Assembly: GCA_001916965.1 (NCBI GenBank)
Contig: MNTL01000048.1
Span: 780-64,779, forward strand
Length of the DNA: 64,000 nucleotides
Direction of reading: 5' to 3'
Source: Roseburia sp. CAG:10041_57
GTDB lineage: Bacteria; Bacillota; Clostridia; Lachnospirales; Lachnospiraceae
Position numbers and translations under genes: made by a program. Numbering within the stretch: position 1 is the first letter of the stretch; the number at the start of each line of letters is the position of its first letter. Positions 8,686-17,407 of this stretch are shown one piece after another. The notes beneath the pieces were generated by a model that worked only from the letters and a program-made list of their open reading frames with translations, searched no databases and was not told where the DNA came from.

Positions 8686-9189
8686 TTATTTGTAGATTCC
8701 CTGAAAGATTTTACCGGCATGTTTCTGCAGGGTGTTGAGGACGATCATACCGAGGATACCGCAGGAAATGAATTCGCCGATGCCTACAGTCAATGCGAAA
8801 TAAGGCAGGCTGCCTTCAAACTGATAAACATAGGATAATACCAGAGGTACGACAATGATGTTCGCAATGATAGGCGGAAGTGGTGCCAGCCATTTGTGCT
8901 TACGCAATGCATAAGTACCGAAAGCACCGATCAGAGTAGCCAGACTTCCAAAGATGACATCCAATGGCATACAGCCGGTAAGAATGTTGCTGAGCAGACA
9001 GCCTGCGAACAGACCGGGTATTGCAGCCGGAGTGAAATAGGGCAGAATTGTCAGCGCCTCAGAGAAACGGACCTGAATGGCATAATTAGCCAGACCGAGT
9101 GCATTTGCAATAAAAGTCAACACGATATACAGTGCCGCAATCATTGCTGCCTGTGCCAGAAACACAGTAGGGGATAATTTTTTCTTCAT
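8686..9189 (-). CDS. queT: QueT family transporter (ECF S-component for queuosine precursor)
   Basis: A 167-residue membrane protein of the QueT family. The signature LTFIANALGLANYAIQVRFSEALTILPYFTPAAIPGLFAGC lies near residues 24-64, followed by a DVIFGSLATL segment; about five helices in all. It is the substrate-binding subunit that, with a shared ECF energy module encoded elsewhere, imports a queuosine precursor such as preQ1. AAAGGAG stands 8 nt before the ATG and may be masked by the leader structure described separately. Confidence 0.88.
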   Translation of the reverse strand: MKKKLSPTVFLAQAAMIAALYIVLTFIANALGLANYAIQVRFSEALTILPYFTPAAIPGLFAGCLLSNILTGCMPLDVIFGSLATLIGAFGTYALRKHKWLAPLPPIIANIIVVPLVLSYVYQFEGSLPYFALTVGIGEFISCGILGMIVLNTLQKHAGKIFQGIYK

Positions 9190-9196
9190 ATTGTTA

Positions 9197-9266
9197 TGCT
9201 CCTTTAGTTTTAATTAAGGTCAGGAAGGTCTCGAACTGACCGATGGGCAAATTTAAGCCCGATTCC
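9197..9266 (-). ncRNA. Candidate preQ1-type riboswitch in the queT leader
   Basis: Between a good promoter and the queT ribosome site, the transcript holds CGGGC-UUAAAUUU-GCCC (hairpin) and GGUCAG...CUGACC (hairpin), then an A/U stretch ending in AAAGGAG. queT genes are commonly controlled by preQ1 riboswitches that hide the ribosome site, and size and layout fit. I cannot assign the class or confirm the pseudoknot by eye. Confidence 0.45.
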
Positions 9267-9268
9267 TC

Positions 9269-9296
9269 ATTATACTAAAAAAAAGCAAAATGTCAA
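9269..9296 (-). promoter_or_regulatory. sigma-A promoter of queT
   Basis: On the minus strand TTGACA (9291-9296) and TATAAT (9269-9274) are perfect consensus boxes with a 16-bp spacer. Confidence 0.8.
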
Positions 9297-9308
9297 GAAA
9301 TGATTTTT

Positions 9309-9713
9309 TTATAATCCAAGTGTAATCTGAATCAGATTTTTATCCAGCATAATGGTACGGTTCCATGGATTGAGAATGATACCGGAGATCGTATCAGCTT
9401 GGAGGGCAGAGGTGAAGAGCTGCTTGATATCTGTCATAAAGGTTGACATAACACTATTACTTCCTTTTAATTCTTCCTCAAAACTGGTAAATGCCATCCA
9501 CCAGACTTTCCCATCATCAGTCGTAATTGCCTGTAATTTCAGTTGGTTATTACCAGTGGGCGGTTCTACTGCAATTACGAATTGTCCTTTTTCCTGCATG
9601 CGTCTGCGGATTACTGTCAGAGTATGTGCCAGCATTTCCTGCGTAGGCTCCTGCTGTAAGGCAGCAATTGCTTCTTCTATTTTCTCATTTCCCTGTAATT
9701 CATTATCTTTCAT
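9309..9713 (-). CDS. SseB family protein
   Basis: A 134-residue soluble protein fitting the SseB N-terminal domain family: FVIAVEPP, then AITTDDGKVWWMAFTSFEE, then a C-terminal GIILNPWNRTIMLDKNLI. The family has no settled function outside type III secretion regulators and is widespread in Firmicutes. GGAGG precedes the ATG at 9713. The short gap to the queT promoter suggests it ends just before that promoter begins. Confidence 0.75.
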   Translation of the reverse strand: MKDNELQGNEKIEEAIAALQQEPTQEMLAHTLTVIRRRMQEKGQFVIAVEPPTGNNQLKLQAITTDDGKVWWMAFTSFEEELKGSNSVMSTFMTDIKQLFTSALQADTISGIILNPWNRTIMLDKNLIQITLGL

Positions 9714-9812
9714 GAGATGTCCTCCATTCTGTTTCCCATATTATAGCGTAAACCCATTATGAGTGCAAATTTACTTAATTTACTGGTAATATATTTATTA
9801 TCATGTTAAAAT

Positions 9813-9957
9813 GTAACTATTCAGAGCCATGCAAATTGAGTCAGAATATGCTTATTTATAAGCATATTTGACACAATTTATATGGCGAAGTAACCACATA
9901 AGCAAAAGATATAAGCATCGAAGATGCGGTTTTGCGCATGGGGTTCTGAATAGTTAC
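9813..9957 (+). mobile_element. MITE-like repeat, full-length copy 1
   Basis: 145 bp with inverted ends GTAACTATTCAGA and TCTGAATAGTTAC. Inside are a long hairpin centred on AATATGCTTAT/ATAAGCATATT and a second one around GCATCgaaGATGC. The identical 8-mer GTTAAAAT flanks it directly at 9805-9812 and 9958-9965, as expected for a target-site duplication. It encodes no protein. Related copies occur at 36342-36456, 55865-55993, 58819-58961 and in shortened forms. Confidence 0.8.
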
Positions 9958-9993
9958 GTTAAAATTAGATAAAATCGGAAGAGGGGGGATATC

Positions 9994-11619
9994 TTGTATT
10001 TTAAGAAAATAACATTGATGGGGGCTGCAGCTGTTGTGGCATTAACGGGATGTGCACAGAAGGCGGAGGCAGACTGGCAAACGCAGACACAGGAGGATAG
10101 CAATAGCATGGAGGAACAGACACAGGAGCTGCAATCAGCGACGGAAATAGAGAAGGAAGCAGTGGATGATACAGTAGTGATTGATCTGGCGAACGCTTCC
10201 ACATTTCATGATGGTAAGTTTGAGGGCTGGGGAACAAGCTTTTGCTGGTGGGCGAACAGAATCGGTTATTCAGATACGCTGACCCAACAGGCAGCACAGG
10301 CATTCTATGATAAGGAGCAGGGACTTGGGCTGAACATTATCCGGTATAATGTCGGAGGCGGAGATGATCCCGAACATGATCATATTACAAGAACGGATTC
10401 TGATATGCCGGGGTATGCAATCAATCCGTCCTATGATGAAGCAACTGGTGAGTATACGTGGGAATATGACTGGAGTGCAGACGCCAACCAGCGAAATGTG
10501 CTGCTACAGGCGCTGAAAGTATGTGGAGAGGATGCTGTCGTAGAGGGATTCTCCAATTCTGCGCCGTATTTCATGACCAATTCAGGATGTAGTTCGGGAG
10601 CGCAGCTATCCAATAAGAATAATCTCAAAGACGATGCTTATGATGCCTTTGCACAGTACATTGCAGACGTGACAGAATATTACAAAGACACATATAATGT
10701 GGACTTTTCAAGCTATTCAGCAATGAATGAGCCTTACACAGATTATTGGGGTGCCTACAGCTGGAAGCAGGAAGGCTGCCATTTTGATATGGGAGAATCC
10801 CAGTCACAGATGCTGCTTTCTCTTAGAAATGCCTTGGATGCCAAAGGTCTGGATCAAGTGCAGGTATCAGGAACAGACGAAACCAGCATAGATGTGCAGA
10901 TTCTTTCCTATGGTCAGTTAAACCAGGAGGCAAAGGACGTTGTAGACAGAATTGATACACATACCTATGGCGGTTCCAGACGTGAAGCATTACGTACTCT
11001 GGCAGAAACAGAAGGCAAGAATCTATGGATGTCAGAAGTAGACGGCGGAGATACAGTAGGAGAAAATGCAGGAGAAATGGGAGCTGGACTATGGCTTGCC
11101 CAGAGAGTCATTACAGATATGAATGAGCTGCGTCCATCAGCATGGGTTATGTGGCAGGCAATTGATAATCATATCTGTGCAGAGGGCTATCAGGGTAGAA
11201 CAGATTCAGGAATGCCGGATATTTCGGGTGGTTATTGGGGACTGGCTGTGGCAGATCACGATGAGCAGCAGTTGATACTTACCATGAAATACTATGCACT
11301 GGGTCAGTTTACCCGATATATTCGTCCAGGCTACACTATTATTTCAGGAGACGAACATTCGTTAGCTGCATATGACGCAGAAGGACACCGACTGATTGTC
11401 GTTATGACCAATGTAACCGGTAAGGACAGGAAAGTTGATGTGGACCTGTCTGCTTTTTCACAGACAGGAAGCAATGTATCTGTGATTCGTACCAGCGGCG
11501 ATATGTCTTCCAGGGAAAAATGGCAGGAGCTTTCACCAATTGAGACATACGGTGCAGGTTTCTACGCAGAGCTGATTCCCAATTCAGTAACAACCTATAT
11601 TGTGCAGGATGTGTATTGA
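9994..11619 (+). CDS. GH30-family glycoside hydrolase lipoprotein (endo-beta-1,6-galactanase-like)
   Basis: A 541-residue protein with signal MYFKKITLMGAAAVVALTGC, giving lipidated Cys20, then an acidic Gln/Glu-rich linker to ~60. The catalytic barrel follows: FEGWGTSFCWWAN at 77-88, acid/base Glu246 in SAMNEP, nucleophile Glu348 in LWMSEVDGG, and a C-terminal beta-sandwich. FEGWGTS-WWAN is typical of GH30 endo-beta-1,6-galactanases. Start is TTG at 9994 behind GAGGGGGGAT: the next in-frame ATG would leave too short a signal peptide. Expected at the cell surface, degrading plant arabinogalactan side chains. It stands alone, right after the repeat copy. Confidence 0.82.
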   Translation: MYFKKITLMGAAAVVALTGCAQKAEADWQTQTQEDSNSMEEQTQELQSATEIEKEAVDDTVVIDLANASTFHDGKFEGWGTSFCWWANRIGYSDTLTQQAAQAFYDKEQGLGLNIIRYNVGGGDDPEHDHITRTDSDMPGYAINPSYDEATGEYTWEYDWSADANQRNVLLQALKVCGEDAVVEGFSNSAPYFMTNSGCSSGAQLSNKNNLKDDAYDAFAQYIADVTEYYKDTYNVDFSSYSAMNEPYTDYWGAYSWKQEGCHFDMGESQSQMLLSLRNALDAKGLDQVQVSGTDETSIDVQILSYGQLNQEAKDVVDRIDTHTYGGSRREALRTLAETEGKNLWMSEVDGGDTVGENAGEMGAGLWLAQRVITDMNELRPSAWVMWQAIDNHICAEGYQGRTDSGMPDISGGYWGLAVADHDEQQLILTMKYYALGQFTRYIRPGYTIISGDEHSLAAYDAEGHRLIVVMTNVTGKDRKVDVDLSAFSQTGSNVSVIRTSGDMSSREKWQELSPIETYGAGFYAELIPNSVTTYIVQDVY

Positions 11620-11687
11620 TTTTAAAACAGGTGATATTTTGTGCTGTCGATGATGCAATACTTCCAACAAATTTCGTTTTTTGTATA

Positions 11688-11715
11688 ATGACAAATTATG
11701 TAAATATGTTATAAT
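11688..11715 (+). promoter_or_regulatory. Candidate promoter of the ion permease gene
   Basis: ATGACA at 11688-11693 and TATAAT at 11710-11715, 16-bp spacer, about 100 bp before the gene. Confidence 0.5.
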
Positions 11716-11818
11716 AAAGTCTGTCCATGGGAAGCAATATGCTGTAGATTGTGGGGGCAATTTACAACATGGCAGCAGAATATAATGTCTGCAAAAAAAT
11801 GAAAGGAAGTTTAATAAA

Positions 11819-13174
11819 ATGGTAGCACAAGTAACAGCAGTCATCATCTTTCTGGTGATGTTTGCACTGATTATCACGGACAAGATTGAACGTCAATACG
11901 TAACCCTTGGCTGTGGTCTTGCAACGCTGGTGCTGGTATTTGGTGTATTCATGCAGGATATGAATGCTGCAATGGAGACATTAAATATCCAATCCATCTT
12001 CACACCGGATTTCTGGTATGAGGCTGGTAACGCATCAGAGAGTTCCAGCGGTATTAACTGGGCAACAATCATCTTTATCGCAGGTATGATGGTCATGGTA
12101 GAAGGCATGGCAAAGGCGGGATTCTTCCGCTGGTTATGTATGACAATTGCAAAACTGGTACATTACAGAACCATTCCCGTTTTTATCACATTTATGATCA
12201 TGTCGGCAGTTCTGGCAATGTTCATTGATAGTATTACGGTTATTTTGTTCCTGGCAGCAGTAACAATTGAACTGGCACAGTTGTTGAAATTCGACCCAAT
12301 ACCAATGATTCTGGCAGAAGTATTCTGCGCGAACCTTGGAGGTTCAGCAACTATGTGTGGAGATCCACCTAACATCATCATTGGTACATCTCTTGGTTAT
12401 TCCTTTGGTGATTTCATTACCAATACTGGTGTGATCGGACTGATTTCTCTGGTTGTAGTTATTATCTATTTCTATTTCGTATTCAGAAAAGATCTGGCAA
12501 CCAGCGATACAGAAGCAATCAAGAAGCTTGAGGCATCCGGTGGCGAGAATCTTATCGAGGATAAGAAGAGCTTTGTAGCAAGCTGTGTCATTTTTGGTCT
12601 GGCAGTTGTACTTCTGGTATCTCATGCACAGACAGGTCTGACAGTTGCTACAATTGGTCTGTTCATTGCAGTAATCACATTGATCACTGCAGGCAAGTCT
12701 GCAGGCGAACTGCTTAAGAAAGTAGATTATAAGACATTATTGTTCTTTATCGGTTTATTCGTTGTAGTAGGTGGTCTGGAGCAGACAGGAATTCTGGAGA
12801 TCATTGCGGCATTCATCGGTAAGGTCAGCGGTGGCAATTCCAAGCTTATGGTTGCCATTATTATCTGGGTATCAGGTATTGCCAGCGCATTCATCGACAA
12901 TATTCCTTTTGCAGCAACTATGATCCCGGTTATCAAGAGTCTGGCAGAGACAGAAGGTATTGCACTTCCTATTCTTGCTTGGGCACTGGCTATGGGTACA
13001 GATATTGGTGGCAGCGCAACACCTATTGGTGCATCTGCTAACGTAGTTGGTACTTCAGTAGCTGCCAAATCAGGTTATCCTGTAGGCTGGGGCAGATATT
13101 GTAAGGCAATGGCACCTGCAACGATTATTGTATTACTGATTTCCATGTTCAGCATCTGGTTTAGATATTTATAA
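11819..13174 (+). CDS. ArsB/NhaD-type ion permease (SLC13-like)
   Basis: A 451-residue membrane protein with about twelve helices. The two characteristic half-repeats are visible: ANLGGSATMCGDPPNIIIGTSLG (~170-192) and GTDIGGSATPIGASANVVGTSVAA (~400-423), with SAVLAMFIDSITVILFL and ASAFIDNIPFAATMIPV as their partners. This is the ion transporter superfamily of ArsB, NhaD and CitM; the precise ion (Na+/H+ exchange, arsenite or dicarboxylate) cannot be decided. It is followed 16 bp later by a cytidylate-kinase-like gene, probably in one operon. Confidence 0.85.
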   Translation: MVAQVTAVIIFLVMFALIITDKIERQYVTLGCGLATLVLVFGVFMQDMNAAMETLNIQSIFTPDFWYEAGNASESSSGINWATIIFIAGMMVMVEGMAKAGFFRWLCMTIAKLVHYRTIPVFITFMIMSAVLAMFIDSITVILFLAAVTIELAQLLKFDPIPMILAEVFCANLGGSATMCGDPPNIIIGTSLGYSFGDFITNTGVIGLISLVVVIIYFYFVFRKDLATSDTEAIKKLEASGGENLIEDKKSFVASCVIFGLAVVLLVSHAQTGLTVATIGLFIAVITLITAGKSAGELLKKVDYKTLLFFIGLFVVVGGLEQTGILEIIAAFIGKVSGGNSKLMVAIIIWVSGIASAFIDNIPFAATMIPVIKSLAETEGIALPILAWALAMGTDIGGSATPIGASANVVGTSVAAKSGYPVGWGRYCKAMAPATIIVLLISMFSIWFRYL

Positions 13175-13190
13175 AGAGGGGGTAATATAC

Positions 13191-13781
13191 ATGAGTAAGC
13201 AGGTCATTATTTCAATCGGAAGGGAATTTGGCAGTGGCGGACATGAGATTGCACAGCATCTTGCAGACAGATTCAGTCTGCCGTTATATGACTATAATCT
13301 GCTTCGTGAGATTGCGCAGGAGAAGAATGTCAGTGCATCCAATCTTGAGCAGTATGACGAAGTTCCTAAGAAGGGCTTCAGCAAGACTGTACGCGGATTT
13401 AACAATTCTCCGCAGCTGAATATTGCCTACATGCAGTTCGACTTTCTGAAGAAGAAGGCGGCAGAGGGTGAATCCTTTGTAGTAGTCGGAAGATGTTCAG
13501 AAGAAGTTCTGAAAGAATATGAAGGTCTGATTACAATATTCATATTGGGTGATATGGATAAGAAGATTGAACGTATCAAGCGGATTCACGAAATGACAGA
13601 CAAGGAAGCAGCAGAATTGATTGAGAAACAGAGCAAGAAGAGAAAAGCTTACCACAATTACTTCTGTGAAACTAAGTGGGGCGATTCCAGAAACTATGAG
13701 CTGTCTATCAACAGCAGTAAGTTAGGCGAAGATGCTACCACGGATATGCTGGAAGATTATATTAAGAGAAGAATCCAATAA
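13191..13781 (+). CDS. Cytidylate kinase-like family protein
   Basis: A 196-residue P-loop protein of the Cytidylate_kin2 family: VIISIGREFGSGGHEIAQHLA carries the nucleotide-binding loop, VVVGRCSEEVL follows, and a basic region KKRKAYHNYFCETKWGD forms the lid. Lachnospiraceae carry several such genes next to transporters; substrates are not established. It shares the transcript of the preceding permease and ends at a bidirectional terminator. Confidence 0.8.
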   Translation: MSKQVIISIGREFGSGGHEIAQHLADRFSLPLYDYNLLREIAQEKNVSASNLEQYDEVPKKGFSKTVRGFNNSPQLNIAYMQFDFLKKKAAEGESFVVVGRCSEEVLKEYEGLITIFILGDMDKKIERIKRIHEMTDKEAAELIEKQSKKRKAYHNYFCETKWGDSRNYELSINSSKLGEDATTDMLEDYIKRRIQ

Positions 13782-13790
13782 TTTATCAAC

Positions 13791-13826
13791 AAAAATGGAA
13801 CCGGTGAAAACCGGTTCCATTTTTGT
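13791..13826. terminator. Bidirectional terminator between convergent genes
   Basis: AAAAATGGAACCGGT-gaaa-ACCGGTTCCATTTTT has U-runs in both directions and serves the kinase-like gene (plus) and the PRPP synthetase gene (minus). Confidence 0.9.
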
Positions 13827-13834
13827 CTTATGAT

Positions 13835-15040
13835 TTATTTCATGCCTTTCTGGCAATCTAATTCTTTGTTCTTATATCTTTCGATAATATTGTGGATTCT
13901 GTCATTAGGATTTAACAGATCACTGATAGAAGAATCATGATTCAATGTATCAATGATGTAAGCGATATACTTACTCATATCACAGTTGATATAGTAAGGC
14001 TTCTCTAATAATTCAGGTCTCTGGTAAATGAGGTTGGTAGTCAGAACTCTGTAGATCAGACCTTCCTCATAAGCCTTATCGAAGATATCAAGTCCGCTTG
14101 TGAACAGACCGAATGTAGTAGCTACGAAGATTCTCTTTGCTTTTCTTGCTTTCAGAGCTGCAGCAACTTCCAGTACACTTTCACCGGAGGAAATCATATC
14201 GTCAACGATCAGAACATCCTTGCCTTCTACGCTGCTGCCAAGAAATTCATGAGCAACGATAGGATTACGTCCATCAACAACTTTGGTATAGTCACGTCTC
14301 TTATAGAACATACCCATATCCAGTCCCATTACGTTAGCCATGTAGATTGCACGACCCATGCCACCTTCATCCGGGCTGATGATCATCATATGGTCAGAAT
14401 CAATAGTCAGGTCAGGAACATGATTTAACAGACCTTTAATGAACTGATAGGTAGGAGATACTGTTTCAAAACCATTCAAAGGGATAGCATTCTGTACACG
14501 AGGATCATGTGCATCGAAAGTAATGATGTTATCTACGCCCATCTTTACCATTTCCTGAAGTGCCAGAGCACAGTCAAGGGATTCACGGGAATTTCTCTTA
14601 TGCTGACGGCTTTCATATAAGAAAGGCATAATAACTGTGATTCTTCTTGCTTTACCACCAACAGCAGCGATCAGTCTCTTCAGATCCTGATAATGATCAT
14701 CAGGAGACATATGGTTCTCATGACCACACAGAGAATAAGTTAAGCTGTAATTAGCGACATCTACAAGGAAATATAAGTCATCACCACGGACAGATTCCAA
14801 GATAACGCCCTTAGCTTCACCGGTACCGAAACGGGGAACTTTGGTCTGGATAATATAGGAATCACGCTGATAGCCTGAGAATGCAAGGCTGTTCTTGTGT
14901 TCACTTTCACGCTCTGTTCTCCATTTTACGAGATAGGCATCTACCTTATCTCCGAGAGTTTTACAACCTTCCAAAGGAACAATTCCTAAGGAACCAACGG
15001 GTATCGAATTCAGATTTCTTTTTTCTTCGCGTACTGGCAT
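13835..15040 (-). CDS. prs: Ribose-phosphate diphosphokinase (long clostridial form)
   Basis: 401 residues. It makes PRPP from ribose 5-phosphate and ATP. The regulatory flexible loop is PFLYESRQHKRNSRE, the PRPP-binding P-loop is DVLIVDDMISSGESV, and FDAHDPRVQNAIPL is the metal-binding region. It is ~80 residues longer than B. subtilis Prs, as in other Lachnospiraceae. ATG at 15040 has GTGAGG upstream; GTG at 15055 overlaps the stop of the helicase-loader gene. It is the last gene of the dnaD-like, dnaI-like, prs operon, an unusual coupling of replication start and nucleotide supply. Confidence 0.88.
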   Translation of the reverse strand: MPVREEKRNLNSIPVGSLGIVPLEGCKTLGDKVDAYLVKWRTERESEHKNSLAFSGYQRDSYIIQTKVPRFGTGEAKGVILESVRGDDLYFLVDVANYSLTYSLCGHENHMSPDDHYQDLKRLIAAVGGKARRITVIMPFLYESRQHKRNSRESLDCALALQEMVKMGVDNIITFDAHDPRVQNAIPLNGFETVSPTYQFIKGLLNHVPDLTIDSDHMMIISPDEGGMGRAIYMANVMGLDMGMFYKRRDYTKVVDGRNPIVAHEFLGSSVEGKDVLIVDDMISSGESVLEVAAALKARKAKRIFVATTFGLFTSGLDIFDKAYEEGLIYRVLTTNLIYQRPELLEKPYYINCDMSKYIAYIIDTLNHDSSISDLLNPNDRIHNIIERYKNKELDCQKGMK

Positions 15041-15051
15041 TGCGAAAATCC

Positions 15052-16023
15052 TCACTTTCTGTTTAACAATAACTTTTTGGTGATCCGGATATCACGTCCG
15101 GTCAGTTTGCACATCCCATAATTACTTGTTATGCGGGAAAAGATTCTGTCAGAGTAACGATCCCTTAATTCCTCCAGAGACAGATTCGTAGTAATAATTG
15201 TGGATTTCCTGCGAAGATGTCTGTTGTTAAGACAGGAGAAAAGCTGGGACGATACGAAAGCATTCGTCAGTTCTGTTCCCAGATCATCAATGATCAGCAA
15301 GTCACATTCATAAATGTCCTCATAAATCCCCGATGCCGCCTCTTCACTGTTACGATCAAAGGTACTGCGTGACAGTGTCTCAAATAATTGAGCGGAACTG
15401 AAATATATTACCAGTTTACCCTGTTCGATCAGCTCTTTGGCAATGCAAGAGGACAAAAATGACTTACCAGTACCTACTGTACCATAAAAAAATAGATTGT
15501 GGTAGTCTGAATTAAAGTTTTTTACGAAATTTTGGCACTCCTTTACTGCGTTGGTGAATCGTGTAAGGTCTTCGCCTTGATAGAATTCATAGGATAAATG
15601 GTCGAAATTATCAGTCTCTAACAGTTCTTTGATGTGAGACTGTTCATAGATAAGTGAAATCTCTGCCTGACGAAAGCAGGTGCATTTATGGTTGTTCACA
15701 TAGCCGGTGTCCTTACATAGAGGACATTCATAGACTGGCTCCAGATAATCGGCGGGATAACCATGAGCTGTAAGGAGGCTGGTCTTTTGCCTGGACAGCC
15801 AGGCAAGCTTCTCTTTTAATTCACTTAGGGCATTGGAATCCCCCGAAAGCATCTTGCGTGCCTGGGCAATCGAAGTAGAAGATACCTGATGATCCAGCTC
15901 CTCGTATTCTGGTATCTGCTGATATACAGCATCTTTGCGCTGCTCCAGCAGATATCTTGATCTTCTCTGTTTCTCTTCATACATGCGCATAATGGCATTG
16001 TACTGACTGTTTGAAAGTGGCAT
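15052..16023 (-). CDS. DnaC/DnaI-like helicase loader ATPase
   Basis: A 323-residue AAA+ protein. The N-terminal ~110 residues are helical and end in a Cys cluster (CPLCKDTGYV...CTC) like the zinc-binding region of DnaI. Walker A GTVGTGKSFLSS follows near residue 200, Walker B LLIIDDLGTE near 255, sensor IITTNLSLEEL, and SDRIFSRI with the arginine finger. It is expected to load the replicative helicase. It lies 14 bp after the DnaD-like gene and overlaps the possible GTG start of prs by 4 bp. Confidence 0.87.
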   Translation of the reverse strand: MPLSNSQYNAIMRMYEEKQRRSRYLLEQRKDAVYQQIPEYEELDHQVSSTSIAQARKMLSGDSNALSELKEKLAWLSRQKTSLLTAHGYPADYLEPVYECPLCKDTGYVNNHKCTCFRQAEISLIYEQSHIKELLETDNFDHLSYEFYQGEDLTRFTNAVKECQNFVKNFNSDYHNLFFYGTVGTGKSFLSSCIAKELIEQGKLVIYFSSAQLFETLSRSTFDRNSEEAASGIYEDIYECDLLIIDDLGTELTNAFVSSQLFSCLNNRHLRRKSTIITTNLSLEELRDRYSDRIFSRITSNYGMCKLTGRDIRITKKLLLNRK

Positions 16024-16037
16024 GTCTGCCTCCTGTA

Positions 16038-17222
16038 TTAGTTGCTTAAAATATTCTGCTCAAGCTGGTCAAAATCATAGCTGTTCTGTGCAAAACGGTT
16101 AAAACGGTTGTTAGCAGGTGCGGTCTGCTTTACAGGACGCTGATAGGAGGCATCCAGGGCTGCAATATCGGCTTTATGGCGAACTCCTGCCTGATACCAT
16201 TTGGTTAAAATACCATCTGCATAGGCAAAGCGGTGAGAGTCTGTTGTCATGACCGTTTTATCGCAGGCTTCCTGAATCACATCCAGTAAAAAGCCATACT
16301 CTTTGGTCCATTTATTGATATACTCCAGTTCCTTGGGAGCGGGAGAAGTATTTTTTCCCAGGGACTTCATGATGGTATATACAGTTTTGTCATATTTCCT
16401 GGACGCCATCTGAGCCTGCTTGGGGTCGGTGATACCCTGCTCTGCCCAGGAAAGAGCGACCTTTTCCATATATCGGAAGTCTTTCTTGCCGCGTTCTACA
16501 CAGTGCTGTACCAGATAATCAATCAGATCTGCGCTGAAACCAAGACGATCGTAGAAGAAGAGAATCGTCTCCATATCGCTTCTGGTAAGCTGTCTGCCAA
16601 GATACTGTTCGGTTACGAACAGAAGCTGTTGTGTTTCTTCATTCTTTTTGAAATTCTTCAGATCATCCATGGAGTAGGATGGTCTTTCCGGCTGGGAAGC
16701 TACTTCTTTTACCGGATATTCCGCTATCGTGGCTGTTGCACCAAAGGGAGCCTGCATAGATGCAGGAGCAGCATTCATCCGGGCAGACATGGGATTCTGC
16801 GGGGACATTGCAGAAGCTGCAGCCATTGGTTTGGGCGCAGTCATACCGCTTTGCATAGATGCCGGTCTGATAAAGGACAGAACCGGTGTAATACGGGGTG
16901 CGGTTCTTACCGGTGCCTCGTATGGGTTGTCCAGAGAGAGAACCTGTATACCGGATAGATTGTGGGCGGCATCATATTCTAATGCCAGAAGCTGTCTTGA
17001 TTCCCAGTACATGAGAGCACGAAGAACATCCTTTTCCGTGTAGTTAAATTTATCCGCAATATCTGTAACGCTGGTTGGGAGATTAGCGCTCATCATGCGA
17101 ATAAGGAAAAGATATATTTTGAGCTGGGCATCGTTTGCTTCTGCCATATAGTCGTCAATGAAGCAGTTGGATACCACAGTCTGTTCTTTGTGTATGTTCT
17201 GATAGATGTTAAGACGATTCAT
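16038..17222 (-). CDS. DnaD-domain replication initiation protein
   Basis: A 394-residue protein. The N-terminal ~80 residues form a winged-helix-like DnaD N domain (YMAEANDAQLKIYLFLIRMM). A low-complexity Pro/Ala/Met linker (~100-180) follows. The C-terminal half has two DnaD-type helical units, including RSDMETILFFYDRLGFSADLIDYLVQHCVERGKKDFRYMEKVALSWAEQGI and a second copy ending in YADGILTKWYQAGV. The ATG at 17222 is chosen because AGGGGA lies 6 nt upstream; a longer in-frame start at 17342 has no such site. Expected partner of DnaA and of the loader encoded downstream. Confidence 0.85.
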   Translation of the reverse strand: MNRLNIYQNIHKEQTVVSNCFIDDYMAEANDAQLKIYLFLIRMMSANLPTSVTDIADKFNYTEKDVLRALMYWESRQLLALEYDAAHNLSGIQVLSLDNPYEAPVRTAPRITPVLSFIRPASMQSGMTAPKPMAAASAMSPQNPMSARMNAAPASMQAPFGATATIAEYPVKEVASQPERPSYSMDDLKNFKKNEETQQLLFVTEQYLGRQLTRSDMETILFFYDRLGFSADLIDYLVQHCVERGKKDFRYMEKVALSWAEQGITDPKQAQMASRKYDKTVYTIMKSLGKNTSPAPKELEYINKWTKEYGFLLDVIQEACDKTVMTTDSHRFAYADGILTKWYQAGVRHKADIAALDASYQRPVKQTAPANNRFNRFAQNSYDFDQLEQNILSN

Positions 17223-17407
17223 AATAATTCCCCTGTCTGGTATGTATATTGATAGCAGCTCTGTAATAGTCATTGCGTAGAGCAATTGGGAGTGACTGTC
17301 TGGGAGCAGAGTGCTACCTGTAAGGTAAATGTATTGTATCACACCTAATCAAAAAAGCAAGTCCTCCACAACCCGCAAAGCCTTGAAAATACTGGGGTTT
17401 GCGCAAT

